This document shows, piece after piece, positions 27,491 through 35,561 of a stretch of DNA of 64,000 bases. The DNA lies in the NCBI GenBank assembly GCA_000719025.1, contig JODP01000006.1, forward strand, positions 868,001-932,000, given 5' to 3'. Position 1 is the first letter of the stretch, and each line of letters starts with the position of its first letter. Position numbers and translations under genes: made by a program. Origin of the DNA: Kineosporia aurantiaca JCM 3230 (GTDB taxonomy: Bacteria > Actinomycetota > Actinomycetes > Actinomycetales > Kineosporiaceae). The notes under the pieces were generated by a model. It was not told the origin of the DNA, did no database searches, and was given only the letters and a program-made list of their open reading frames with translations.

Positions 27491-28656
27491 GTACCCCGCC
27501 CCCCGGTGAGGACGGTCTGTCCGACCTGGGCGACCTGTCCGCGATCGGCGAGCTGACCGAGCTCGCCGACCTGTCCGAGCTGGCCGCGACCGACGCGCTG
27601 CTCGACCGGCTGGCCTCGCGCAGTCCCTCGGACGAGGACCTGCGCGACCCGATGGCCCTGGCCCTGAACTCGCTGCTGACCGAGATCGACGCCGAGGCCC
27701 AGGCCGACTCGGCGACCGCCCGGCTGGTCGAGGTGCTGGCCGGCCGTCCGCTCTACATCGACGGGCCCTCGGTCGACGAGGCGCTGATCGATCTCACCGC
27801 GGGCTCCGGCGAGGTCCCGGCCCAGCCGTCCGACCCGGAGCAGCCGGAGAAGCCGGAGAAGCCCGGCACCCCGGAGGAGCCCGGGTCGCCGGGCGACGCG
27901 CCGGTCCCGATCACCGCCGCACGCAGCCGGCGCTGGCAGGTGGCCGCGAGCAAGGTCTCGGCCCCGGTCGCGGCCGCCTCGATCGCGATCCTGGTGCTGC
28001 TCGGCGGCGGGGTCAGCGCGGCCGTCGCGGGCGACCCGATGGCTCCGCTGAACGGGGTCGGCTCGGTGATGGCCAAGCTGCCCGGGGTGAACAACTCCAG
28101 CGACCACAAGCTGGAGGACGCGAAGACCGAGCTGGCGCTGGCCAAGCAGCTGGCCACCAGCGACCCGGCCGCGGCCCGCCAGCACCTGGCCAACGCGGCC
28201 AGCATGCTCAGCGACCTGCCGGACGAGAAGACGGCCGATCTGGACCAGCAGGTGGCGCTCCTGGCCACCCAGCTGCCCGGGACCGACCCGAGCGACCCGG
28301 CCGTGGTCGGCGCCACTCCGGTGGCCACCACCCCGGTCCCGACCGGCAGTCCGACCAGCGACGGGCCGGGTACCGGCGTCCCGACCACCACCCCGGTCAC
28401 CGGCGACCCGACCACGGTGCCGACCACCACCACGACCGACGACCCGGGCCCGGGCCAGCCGAGCAGCACCACCTCGACCACCCCGCCGCCGGACACCTCG
28501 ACGTCCTCGACGACCACCGCACCGACCAGCGATCCGGCCACCCCGGCCGACCCGCCGACCGGGGGCAGCTCCACGCCGCCCACGTCGACCACCACCGACG
28601 CGACCGAGCAGTCGGCGCCCAACAACACGCCCTCCGACGCGCCCAGCGGCAACTGA
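27487..28656 (+). CDS. rsdA: Membrane-bound anti-sigma factor, RsdA-like
   Basis: A 389-residue protein coupled by ATGA overlap to the ShbA/SigD-type sigma gene. The cytosolic part (1-158) contains a SigD-binding-like motif at about 36-70 (DALLDRLASRSPSDEDLRDPMAL) and a Pro/Glu-rich linker. One transmembrane helix lies at about 159-181. Outside are a helical segment (about 200-255, LEDAKTELALAKQLA and QHLANAASMLSDLP) and a Thr/Pro/Ser-rich tail of about 115 residues. This layout and the position match M. tuberculosis RsdA, which holds SigD inactive at the membrane until regulated proteolysis. The first 35 residues are an unusual Leu/Asp/Glu-rich run (LSDLGDLSAIGELTELADLS). Confidence 0.82.
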   Translation: MSTPPPGEDGLSDLGDLSAIGELTELADLSELAATDALLDRLASRSPSDEDLRDPMALALNSLLTEIDAEAQADSATARLVEVLAGRPLYIDGPSVDEALIDLTAGSGEVPAQPSDPEQPEKPEKPGTPEEPGSPGDAPVPITAARSRRWQVAASKVSAPVAAASIAILVLLGGGVSAAVAGDPMAPLNGVGSVMAKLPGVNNSSDHKLEDAKTELALAKQLATSDPAAARQHLANAASMLSDLPDEKTADLDQQVALLATQLPGTDPSDPAVVGATPVATTPVPTGSPTSDGPGTGVPTTTPVTGDPTTVPTTTTTDDPGPGQPSSTTSTTPPPDTSTSSTTTAPTSDPATPADPPTGGSSTPPTSTTTDATEQSAPNNTPSDAPSGN

Positions 28657-28785
28657 GGGCCGTCCGGGCGGCTGTCAAGAGCACCCTCCGATCGTGACTA
28701 GCATGAGGGCAGGGAAGACAACAGGCTCCATCGCCGTTCGTCCTGACCTAAACCGCTGAAGGACCGCGACGCGGAAGGCTTTCTG

Positions 28786-30294
28786 GTGAGCGAGAACCCC
28801 AACGACGAGATCCCGGCGATGCCGCTCGGACTCACCTACGACGATGTGCTGCTCCTGCCGGGGGAGAGCGATGTGATCCCGAGCGCGGCCGACACCCGGT
28901 CGCGGATCAGCCGGCGCGTCGAGGTGGCGATCCCGCTGCTCTCGGCGGCGATGGACACGGTCACCGAGGCCCGGATGGCGATCGCCATGGCCCGCCAGGG
29001 CGGCCTCGGGGTGCTGCACCGCAACCTCTCGATCGAGGACCAGGCCCAGCAGGTCGACCTGGTCAAGCGCTCCGAGGCCGGCATGGTCACCCACCCGGTC
29101 ACCACCACCCAGGACGCGACGCTGGCCGAGGTGGACGCGCTGTGCGGCCAGTACCGGGTCTCCGGGCTGCCGGTGGTGGACGACGCGGGCCGCCTGGTCG
29201 GCATCATCACCAACCGGGACATGCGGTTCGAGTCCGACTCGGGCCGCCGGGTGGGCGACGTGATGACCCGGATGCCGCTGGTCACCGGGCCGGTCGGGAT
29301 CAGCCCGGACGACGCGATGGCGCTGCTGGCGCAGCACAAGATCGAGAAGCTGCCGCTGGTGGACGACGCGGGCCGGCTGGCCGGCCTGATCACCGTGAAG
29401 GACTACACCAAGCGCGAGCAGTTCCCGCTGGCCACCAAGGACGAGGCGGGCCGGCTGCGGGTCGGGGCGGCCATCGGCTTCTTCGACGACGCCTGGAAGC
29501 GCGGCATGGCGCTGGTCGAGGCCGGCGTGGACGTGCTGATCGTGGACACGGCGCACGGCCACTCGCACGGTGTGGCGGACATGATCGCCCGGCTGAAGAA
29601 GGACAGCGCCGCGGCGCACGTCGACATCATCGGCGGCAACGTGGCCACCCGGGCCGGGGCCCAGGCCCTGGTCGACGCGGGCGCCGACGGCGTGAAGGTG
29701 GGGGTCGGGCCGGGCTCGATCTGCACTACGCGGGTCGTCGCCGGGGTCGGCGTTCCGCAGGTCACCGCGATCATGGAGGCCGCCCGGGCGGCCCGGGCCG
29801 CGGGCGTGCCGGTGATCGGCGACGGCGGCCTGCAGTACTCGGGGGACATCGCCAAGGCGATCGTCGCCGGGGCCGACACGGTGATGCTCGGCTCGCTGCT
29901 GGCCGGTTGTGAGGAGAGCCCGGGCGACCTGGTCTTCATCAACGGCAAGCAGTTCAAGTCCTACCGCGGCATGGGCTCGCTGGGGGCCGCGCAGTCCCGC
30001 GGCAAGGCCAAGTCCTACTCGAAGGACAGGTACTTCCAGGGCGACGTGTCGGACGACAAGTTCGTGCCCGAGGGCATCGAGGGCCAGGTGCCCTACCGAG
30101 GCCCGCTCGGTGCCGTGGCCTACCAGCTGATCGGCGGCCTGCGGCAGTCGATGTTCTACGTCGGCGCCGCGACCATTCCGGAGCTGAAGTCCAAGGGCCA
30201 GTTCGTCCGGATCACCTCGGCGGGCCTCAAGGAGAGCCATCCGCACGACATCCAGATGACCGTCGAGGCGCCGAACTACAGCAGCCGTCGTTAG
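28786..30294 (+). CDS. guaB: Inosine-5'-monophosphate dehydrogenase
   Basis: A 502-residue IMPDH converting IMP to XMP, the first committed step to GMP. The (beta/alpha)8 barrel is interrupted by two CBS domains (about 105-220). The catalytic loop is GVGPGSICTTRVVAGVG with its Cys, and the flap region contains YRGMGSLGAA. The GTG start has GGAAGG 7 bases upstream. guaB3 follows directly after a hairpin, and guaA lies 15 kb downstream. Confidence 0.97.
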   Translation: MSENPNDEIPAMPLGLTYDDVLLLPGESDVIPSAADTRSRISRRVEVAIPLLSAAMDTVTEARMAIAMARQGGLGVLHRNLSIEDQAQQVDLVKRSEAGMVTHPVTTTQDATLAEVDALCGQYRVSGLPVVDDAGRLVGIITNRDMRFESDSGRRVGDVMTRMPLVTGPVGISPDDAMALLAQHKIEKLPLVDDAGRLAGLITVKDYTKREQFPLATKDEAGRLRVGAAIGFFDDAWKRGMALVEAGVDVLIVDTAHGHSHGVADMIARLKKDSAAAHVDIIGGNVATRAGAQALVDAGADGVKVGVGPGSICTTRVVAGVGVPQVTAIMEAARAARAAGVPVIGDGGLQYSGDIAKAIVAGADTVMLGSLLAGCEESPGDLVFINGKQFKSYRGMGSLGAAQSRGKAKSYSKDRYFQGDVSDDKFVPEGIEGQVPYRGPLGAVAYQLIGGLRQSMFYVGAATIPELKSKGQFVRITSAGLKESHPHDIQMTVEAPNYSSRR

Positions 30295-30300
30295 TCGGTG

Positions 30301-30338
30301 GGGGACGCCTCCGGGCGGTGGCGCTCGTAGGCGTCCCC
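30301..30338 (+). other. Hairpin between guaB and guaB3
   Basis: A perfect 10-bp inverted repeat (GGGGACGCCT / AGGCGTCCCC) with an 18-base loop lies between guaB and guaB3, ending 19 bases before the guaB3 start. It may be a terminator, in which case guaB3 needs its own promoter within a very short space, or an intercistronic processing element. Confidence 0.6.
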
Positions 30339-30357
30339 TATCGGTAACCTGCTGTTC

Positions 30358-31479
30358 GTGACTGAGATCGAGATCGGCCGGGGCAAGCGGGGCCGGCGCG
30401 CCTACACGTTCGACGATGTCGCGATCGTCCCCAGCCGGCGGACCCGCGACCCCGAAGAGGTGTCGACGCACTGGCAGATCGACGCCTACCGCTTCGACCT
30501 GCCGATCGTCGCCGCCCCGATGGACTCGGTGATGTCCCCGGCCACGGCCGTGGCGATCGGGAACCTGGGCGGGCTCGGGGTGCTCGACCTCGAAGGCCTG
30601 TGGACCCGGTACGAGGATCCGGCGCCGCTGCTGGCCGAGATCGCCGGCCTGGAGCCCGCGGTCTCCACCCGCCGGATGCAGGAGCTGTACGCGGAAGAGA
30701 TCAAGCCCGAGCTGATCGTGACCCGGATCAAGGAGATCCGGGAGTCCGGGGTCACCGTCGCGGCCGCCCTCACCCCGCAGCGCACCCAGCAGTTCTGGAA
30801 GACCGTGGTGGACGCCGGGGTGGACCTGTTCGTGATCCGCGGCACCACGGTCTCGGCCGAGCACGTCTCCGGCCGGGCCGAGCCGCTGAACCTCAAGCGC
30901 TTCATCTACGAGCTCGACGTGCCGGTGATCGTCGGTGGGTGCGCGACCTACACCGCCGCGCTGCACCTGATGCGCACCGGAGCGGCCGGCGTGCTGGTCG
31001 GTTTCGGCGGCGGGGCCACCCACACCACCCGCGACACCCTGGGCATCCACGCACCGATGGCGACCGCGGTGGCCGACGTGGCCGCGGCCCGGCGGGACTA
31101 CATGGACGAGTCCGGCGGCCGGTACGTCCACGTCATCGCGGACGGCGGGATGGGCCGGTCGGGTGAGATCGTCAAGGCCATCGCCTGCGGCGCCGACGCG
31201 GTGATGCTCGGTTCCGCGCTGGCCCGGGCCTCGGACGCGCCCGGTCGCGGCTACCACTGGGGCCCCGAGGCGCACCACCCGTCGGTTCCCCGGGGCACCC
31301 GGGCCCAGGTCGGCACGGTCGGCACGCTGGAGGAGATCCTCTACGGGCCGGGCCGGGTCGCCGACGGCACCACCAACCTGGTCGGGGCACTGCGCCGGTC
31401 GATGGCCACCACCGGTTACTCCGACCTGAAGGAGTTCCAGCGGGTCGAGGTCGTGGTCTCGCCCTATCAGCCCAGCTGA
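30358..31479 (+). CDS. guaB3: GuaB3 family IMP dehydrogenase-related protein
   Basis: A 373-residue protein of the IMPDH/GMP-reductase barrel superfamily, without CBS domains. It shows FDDVAIVPSRRTRDPEEV, APMDSVMSP, VIVGGCATYTAALHLM and IADGGMGRSGEI. The position of the catalytic loop reads GFGGGATHTTRDTLG, with no Cys, unlike guaB next door. Actinobacteria commonly encode GuaB3 after guaB. Some GuaB3 proteins act as GMP reductases, but a protein lacking the catalytic Cys may do something else. The GTG start is at 30358. Confidence 0.9.
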   Translation: MTEIEIGRGKRGRRAYTFDDVAIVPSRRTRDPEEVSTHWQIDAYRFDLPIVAAPMDSVMSPATAVAIGNLGGLGVLDLEGLWTRYEDPAPLLAEIAGLEPAVSTRRMQELYAEEIKPELIVTRIKEIRESGVTVAAALTPQRTQQFWKTVVDAGVDLFVIRGTTVSAEHVSGRAEPLNLKRFIYELDVPVIVGGCATYTAALHLMRTGAAGVLVGFGGGATHTTRDTLGIHAPMATAVADVAAARRDYMDESGGRYVHVIADGGMGRSGEIVKAIACGADAVMLGSALARASDAPGRGYHWGPEAHHPSVPRGTRAQVGTVGTLEEILYGPGRVADGTTNLVGALRRSMATTGYSDLKEFQRVEVVVSPYQPS

Positions 31480-31498
31480 GGCTCGTCCTTCCGGTTCG

Positions 31499-31540
31499 TT
31501 CGGCGGTGACTGCGTCAGGATCGGCGCGGTCACCGCCGAA
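31499..31540 (+). terminator. Terminator after guaB3
   Basis: A perfect 12-bp inverted repeat (TTCGGCGGTGAC / GTCACCGCCGAA) with an 18-base loop lies 20 bases after the guaB3 stop. It separates the guanine genes from the lipid operon and argues against starting the next gene at the GTG at 31506, which would lie inside the stem. Confidence 0.75.
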
Positions 31541-31592
31541 GCTCTGGAGATCGACTCCAATCCGCCGCCCCACCCGGCTTCGAAGTCTCCAC

Positions 31593-32252
31593 GTGGGTAG
31601 CCGATTCCTCAGTGTCGTACCGGGCACCGGGCGTCACTTGTCCGAGCGCGGGCGCCCGGCGCGGGCCGTCGCGCTGGTGCTCCATGGTGGGCGGGTGGAC
31701 AGCCACGAGCCGGTGGCTTGGTACCAGCCGGCCGTGCTGCGGGTGAACCTGCTGGCCGAATCCCTGCACCGACGCGTTCACCGGCACGGCGTCCAGGTCT
31801 GTCAGTTGCGGTTCGCCGTTCGGGGCTGGAACGGATCCGAAGCTTCGCCGGTAGCCGATGCCGAGTGGGCTCTGGAACAGATCTCCGCGAAGTTCGGCCG
31901 ACGCCCGGTGGTGCTGGTCGGGCATTCGATGGGTGGTCGAACCGCCCTCCGGGCCGCGGCTTCGGCGAACGTGCAGGGCGTGGTGGGGCTGGCGCCCTGG
32001 GTACCCGCGGATGAACCGGTCGGGCAATTAGCGGGCCGGTCGGTGGTGCTGGTGCACGGGACGGCCGACCGAGTCACCGATCCCCGGCTGACTGCTCGGT
32101 ACGCCGATCGCGCCCGGCCCGTGGCCCGATCCGTTGTCCATCACGAGATTCCTGGCGCGGGTCACGCCATGCTGCAGTCGGTCCGGCAGTGGGACGATCT
32201 GACCGCTGCTGCTGTTCTCGACATCCTGGCGGCGCACGGAGTCCGCTCATGA
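31593..32252 (+). CDS. Alpha/beta hydrolase, first gene of the lipid-modification operon
   Basis: A 219-residue protein with LVLHGG, a nucleophile elbow GHSMGGRTAL, HGTADRVTD carrying an acidic residue and a C-terminal GAGHAML His. These are the expected triad positions of the fold. GTG at 31593 is preferred over GTG 31506, which lies in the terminator stem, though its ribosome-binding site is weak. It overlaps the FAD oxidoreductase gene by 4 bases (ATGA), so it is probably part of the same lipid pathway, for example releasing or transferring an acyl chain. The substrate is unknown. Codon third positions are less GC-rich than in the housekeeping genes. Confidence 0.78.
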   Translation: MGSRFLSVVPGTGRHLSERGRPARAVALVLHGGRVDSHEPVAWYQPAVLRVNLLAESLHRRVHRHGVQVCQLRFAVRGWNGSEASPVADAEWALEQISAKFGRRPVVLVGHSMGGRTALRAAASANVQGVVGLAPWVPADEPVGQLAGRSVVLVHGTADRVTDPRLTARYADRARPVARSVVHHEIPGAGHAMLQSVRQWDDLTAAAVLDILAAHGVRS

Positions 32253-33493
32253 GGCGCCGGATCGCCGTCGTAGGCGGCGGGGTGTCCGGGCTGACGGCCG
32301 CCTACGTGTTGCGGAACTCGGCCGACGTGACCTTGTACGAGGCTGACGGGCGGCTGGGTGGGCACGCCGACACCCACAAGGTTCCCGACGGACCGGACGT
32401 CGACACCGGGTTCATCGTGCACAATGCCCGCACCTATCCGACCTTGCTGAGGCTTTTCGCCGAACTTGGCGTGGCTACACAGGAAACGGACATGAGCATG
32501 TCCGTGCGCTGCGACGGATGTGGGCTGGAGTATTCCGGAGGTCAGGGCGCCGGCGGCATCATTGTGCGGGCGAGTCAGCTGCTCAACCCGCGATTCGACT
32601 GGATGTTAGTGGAAATCTTGCGATTTCACCGTCAGGCACGGTCGGTTCTGAGGTCCGGTGAGGACGTCGGGATCACCATGGGTGAGTTCGTCCGGCAGGG
32701 GCGATATTCGAGGTATTTCACTGCGCATTTCGTTGTTCCGCTGATTGCGGCGGTATGGTCCTGCGCCGCGGAGACCGCACTGCTTTACCCGGCCTGCTAT
32801 CTCTTCGCCTTCCTCGACAACCACGGCATGCTCTCGGTCGGCGGATCCCCGAAATGGCGCACGGTCAGTGGTGGTTCGGCTCGGTATGTGGAATTGGTGG
32901 GCAAGGAGATCCCGGCGGTGCGGGTTGCCACTCCGGTGCGGGCGTTGGGTCGGGTGACTGAGGGCGTCGAGATTAGGGACGCTGGTGACGGCGTGGAGGT
33001 GTTCGATGCGGTGGTGGTAGCCACGCACCCAGATCAGGCCCTCGGGCTCTTGACGGCACCGACCGACGCCGAACGAAAGGTGCTCGGATCTTTCCGGTAC
33101 AGCCTGAATTCAGCTGTACTGCATACAGACTCGTCCGTGTTGCCCTCGGCGCCGCGGGCGGCGGCTTCCTGGAACTACCGGCTGCCGAGCTGCTCCGGTG
33201 GGGCCGACGCGGTTCAGGTGAGTTACGACATGACGCGACTTATGCGTCTCGACGTTCCGGAGCGGTACTTGGTCTCGCTCAATGCTCCTGGTCTGTCCGA
33301 CGATTCGGTGATCGAGAGGATGGAGTACGCGCATCCGCAGTACACGCCCGAGTCGGTGGCCGCCCAGAAACTGCTGCCCACGCTGAACGACGGTACGGTT
33401 GCCTACGCCGGGGCCTATCACGGCTGGGGCTTCCACGAGGACGGCGCCCGCTCCGGGGTGGCCGCCGCCGAGTCGCTCGGAGGTTCGTGGTGA
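32249..33493 (+). CDS. FAD-dependent amine-oxidase-like oxidoreductase
   Basis: A 414-residue flavoprotein with a Rossmann start (RRIAVVGGGVSGLTAAYVL), the GG doublet motif EADGRLGGHADTH and a closing GAYHGWGFHEDGARSG segment. It is typical of the NAD(P)/FAD-binding oxidoreductases found next to DUF1365 and cyclopropane-synthase genes (Rv0449c in M. tuberculosis). Likely roles are oxidation or reduction of a fatty acyl chain or of a methylene intermediate. Coupled by ATGA and GTGA overlaps on both sides. Many AT-ending codons (around 32600-33150) contrast with the nearby housekeeping genes. Confidence 0.85.
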   Translation: MRRRIAVVGGGVSGLTAAYVLRNSADVTLYEADGRLGGHADTHKVPDGPDVDTGFIVHNARTYPTLLRLFAELGVATQETDMSMSVRCDGCGLEYSGGQGAGGIIVRASQLLNPRFDWMLVEILRFHRQARSVLRSGEDVGITMGEFVRQGRYSRYFTAHFVVPLIAAVWSCAAETALLYPACYLFAFLDNHGMLSVGGSPKWRTVSGGSARYVELVGKEIPAVRVATPVRALGRVTEGVEIRDAGDGVEVFDAVVVATHPDQALGLLTAPTDAERKVLGSFRYSLNSAVLHTDSSVLPSAPRAAASWNYRLPSCSGGADAVQVSYDMTRLMRLDVPERYLVSLNAPGLSDDSVIERMEYAHPQYTPESVAAQKLLPTLNDGTVAYAGAYHGWGFHEDGARSGVAAAESLGGSW

Positions 33494-34248
33494 AGCGTCT
33501 TCGGGTTCGCAATGCGGTCATCGACAAGTCCGGCGGCGCGTTCCTCTACTCCTGTTCGATCACCCACACCCGAACTACGCCGTTGCGCAACCAGTTCCGT
33601 TACCGGAGCTATCTTTGGTACGTCGATCTGGACGACTTGCCCGGCCCCCCGCGTGCCCTCGCCGACTTCCGGGCTTCGGACCATCTTGGCGGCGGCCCGG
33701 ATCTCCGCAGCAATCTGGATGCCTACCTGGCCACCGAGGGCATTGATCTGGACGGCGGCCGGGTGCGACTGCTGACCGCCGCCCGGGTGCTCGGATACGT
33801 GTTCAACCCACTCTCCGTGTACTGGTGTCACGATCGCTCCGGAACCTTGGTCTGCGTGGTGGCCGAAGTGCACAACACTTACGGCGGCCGGCACTGCTAC
33901 CTCGTCCGCACCGACGAGAACAGCCGGGCCAAGGTCGAGAAGGACTTCTACGTTTCACCTTTCGAGCCTGCGACCGGGGCTCACTACACGATGACCCTGC
34001 CCGAACCGGCCGACCGGCTCGATCTGGCGATCAGTCTGCACCGGCCCGGCGAGGCGCCGTTCGTCACCCGGGTGCAAGGCGACCGGCATCCGGCCACGCG
34101 GGCCACGGTCGCCCGGTTCACCCTGCGTTTCCCGATGGCTCCGCTCGCCGTCACGGCCCGGATCAGATTCCAGGGTGTCAAGTTGTGGATCCGTGGCCTG
34201 CGCATCGTTCCTCGTCCCGCCCATGTCTCCCAGGAGTCGGTCGAATGA
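33490..34248 (+). CDS. DUF1365 domain-containing protein
   Basis: A 252-residue protein of the DUF1365 family. It shows the N-terminal FLYSCSITHTRTTPLRNQFRY, then ARVLGYVFNPLSVYWCHDRSG and EVHNTYGGRHCYLV, with KDFYVSPFEP and the later FPMAPLAV. GTG at 33490 (overlapping the previous stop as GTGA) has GGAGG 6 bases upstream and is preferred to GTG 33487. The family has no settled biochemical function but is nearly always encoded beside the FAD oxidoreductase and cyclopropane-synthase-like methyltransferase, as here (Rv0448c group). Confidence 0.85.
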   Translation: MKRLRVRNAVIDKSGGAFLYSCSITHTRTTPLRNQFRYRSYLWYVDLDDLPGPPRALADFRASDHLGGGPDLRSNLDAYLATEGIDLDGGRVRLLTAARVLGYVFNPLSVYWCHDRSGTLVCVVAEVHNTYGGRHCYLVRTDENSRAKVEKDFYVSPFEPATGAHYTMTLPEPADRLDLAISLHRPGEAPFVTRVQGDRHPATRATVARFTLRFPMAPLAVTARIRFQGVKLWIRGLRIVPRPAHVSQESVE

Positions 34249-35561
34249 GTATCGTCGAGTCGGGTCGGCCCGGCCTTCCTTCTCCCGCACCCGCTTCGGT
34301 GCCCGGATCGGCCGCTCGCTGGCCGGATGTCGCCCGGGTTCCCTTCGGCGGTGTCCACGCCCGGGTGACCCGGATCCTGTTCCGGCAGGCGATCTCCCGG
34401 CTGCCGATCCGGGTCGAGCTGGACCGGCAGGTGCTGGGCAGCGGCGGCCCCGGTAGCCCGGTGATGCGGATCCACCGGCCCGACGACTTCTTCGCCCGGG
34501 TCGGGCGGGGTGGCCTGATCGGCTTCGGCGAATCCTTCCAGGCCGGGGACTGGGACGCGCCCGGGAGCGAGGGCGACCCGCTGGTCGACCTCCTTACCGT
34601 GTTCGCCACCCGCCTGGCCCGGCTGGTGCCCGTGCCGCTGCAACGGCTGCGCCGGATCGCCGTCCGATCAAGGCCTTTGACCGAAGAGAACACGCCCTCC
34701 GGTTCCCGCACCAACATCGCGCGGCACTACGACCTGTCCAACGACCTCTTCGCCACCTTCCTCGACCCGACGCTGACCTACTCTTCGGCGCTGTTCGACG
34801 ACGAGGTGGGAAATCACTGGTCCGACCTGGAAGCCGCGCAACTGCGCAAGATCGACCGGCTTCTGGACGCCTGCCGAGTCGGCGAGGGCAGCCGGGTGCT
34901 CGAGATCGGTACCGGTTGGGGACAACTCGCGATCCGGGCCGCGCAACGGGGTGCGGTGGTGCACTCGATCACGCTCTCCGAAGAGCAGCTGACCCTGGCC
35001 CGGCAGCGGGTGGCCGAGGCCGGGTACGGGGATCAGGTCAGCATCGAGCTGTGCGACTACCGCGCGGTGGCCGGGCAGTACGACGCGATCCTCAGCGTGG
35101 AGATGATCGAGGCGGTCGGAGAGGCCTGGTGGCCTGCCTATTTCGGGACCATCGACCGGTGCCTGGCGCCGGGGGGAAGCGTCGGGGTGCAGGCGATCAC
35201 CATGCCGCACGACCGGTTCGTGGCCTCCCGGAACACCTGGACCTGGATCCAGAAGTACGTTTTCCCGGGCGGCCTGATCCCCTCGGTGCCGGCCTTCCGG
35301 GAGACGGTGGACCGCACCTCGCTGCGGGTGGTCAACGACCTCTCGTTCGGCCCGGCCTACGCCGAGACCCTGCGGCTGTGGCGTGAGCGCTTCGAGGGGG
35401 CCACGACGCAGCTCGACACCCTCGGGTTCGACGCCGAGTTCCGCCGGATGTGGACGTTCTACCTGGCCTACTGCGAGGCCGGATTCCGTTCCCGCTACCT
35501 GGACGTCCACCAATTCATCCTCCGCAGGCCGGAACTCGTGAGAAGGGTGGCTCTCGGATGA
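34245..35561 (+). CDS. Cyclopropane-fatty-acyl-phospholipid synthase family methyltransferase, copy 1
   Basis: A 438-residue SAM-dependent enzyme acting on unsaturated acyl chains. It shows NIARHYDLSNDLFATFLDPTLTYSSALF, SAM motif I VLEIGTGWGQLAIRA, ITLSEEQ, the bicarbonate/active-site region YDAILSVEMIEAVGE, and YVFPGG followed by IPS. The N-terminal region of about 120 residues is the lipid-binding part. ATG at 34245 overlaps the DUF1365 stop. The closest family type I recognise is UfaA1 (Rv0447c), linked to tuberculostearic (10-methylstearic) acid formation; a cyclopropane product is also possible. Confidence 0.85.
   Translation: MSIVESGRPGLPSPAPASVPGSAARWPDVARVPFGGVHARVTRILFRQAISRLPIRVELDRQVLGSGGPGSPVMRIHRPDDFFARVGRGGLIGFGESFQAGDWDAPGSEGDPLVDLLTVFATRLARLVPVPLQRLRRIAVRSRPLTEENTPSGSRTNIARHYDLSNDLFATFLDPTLTYSSALFDDEVGNHWSDLEAAQLRKIDRLLDACRVGEGSRVLEIGTGWGQLAIRAAQRGAVVHSITLSEEQLTLARQRVAEAGYGDQVSIELCDYRAVAGQYDAILSVEMIEAVGEAWWPAYFGTIDRCLAPGGSVGVQAITMPHDRFVASRNTWTWIQKYVFPGGLIPSVPAFRETVDRTSLRVVNDLSFGPAYAETLRLWRERFEGATTQLDTLGFDAEFRRMWTFYLAYCEAGFRSRYLDVHQFILRRPELVRRVALG

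Noticed and set aside
28675..31560. 961-codon open frame on the minus strand
   Set aside because: It lies antisense to guaB and guaB3, whose products are unmistakable. Long antisense frames are expected in DNA with strong third-position GC. The peptide shows no domain.
31506..31592. Earlier GTG start for the alpha/beta hydrolase
   Set aside because: It lies inside the stem of the guaB3 terminator and adds residues with no similarity to the fold.
33825..34244. Upstream extension of the first methyltransferase frame
   Set aside because: It overlaps the DUF1365 gene in another frame; ATG 34245 in an ATGA overlap is the natural start.
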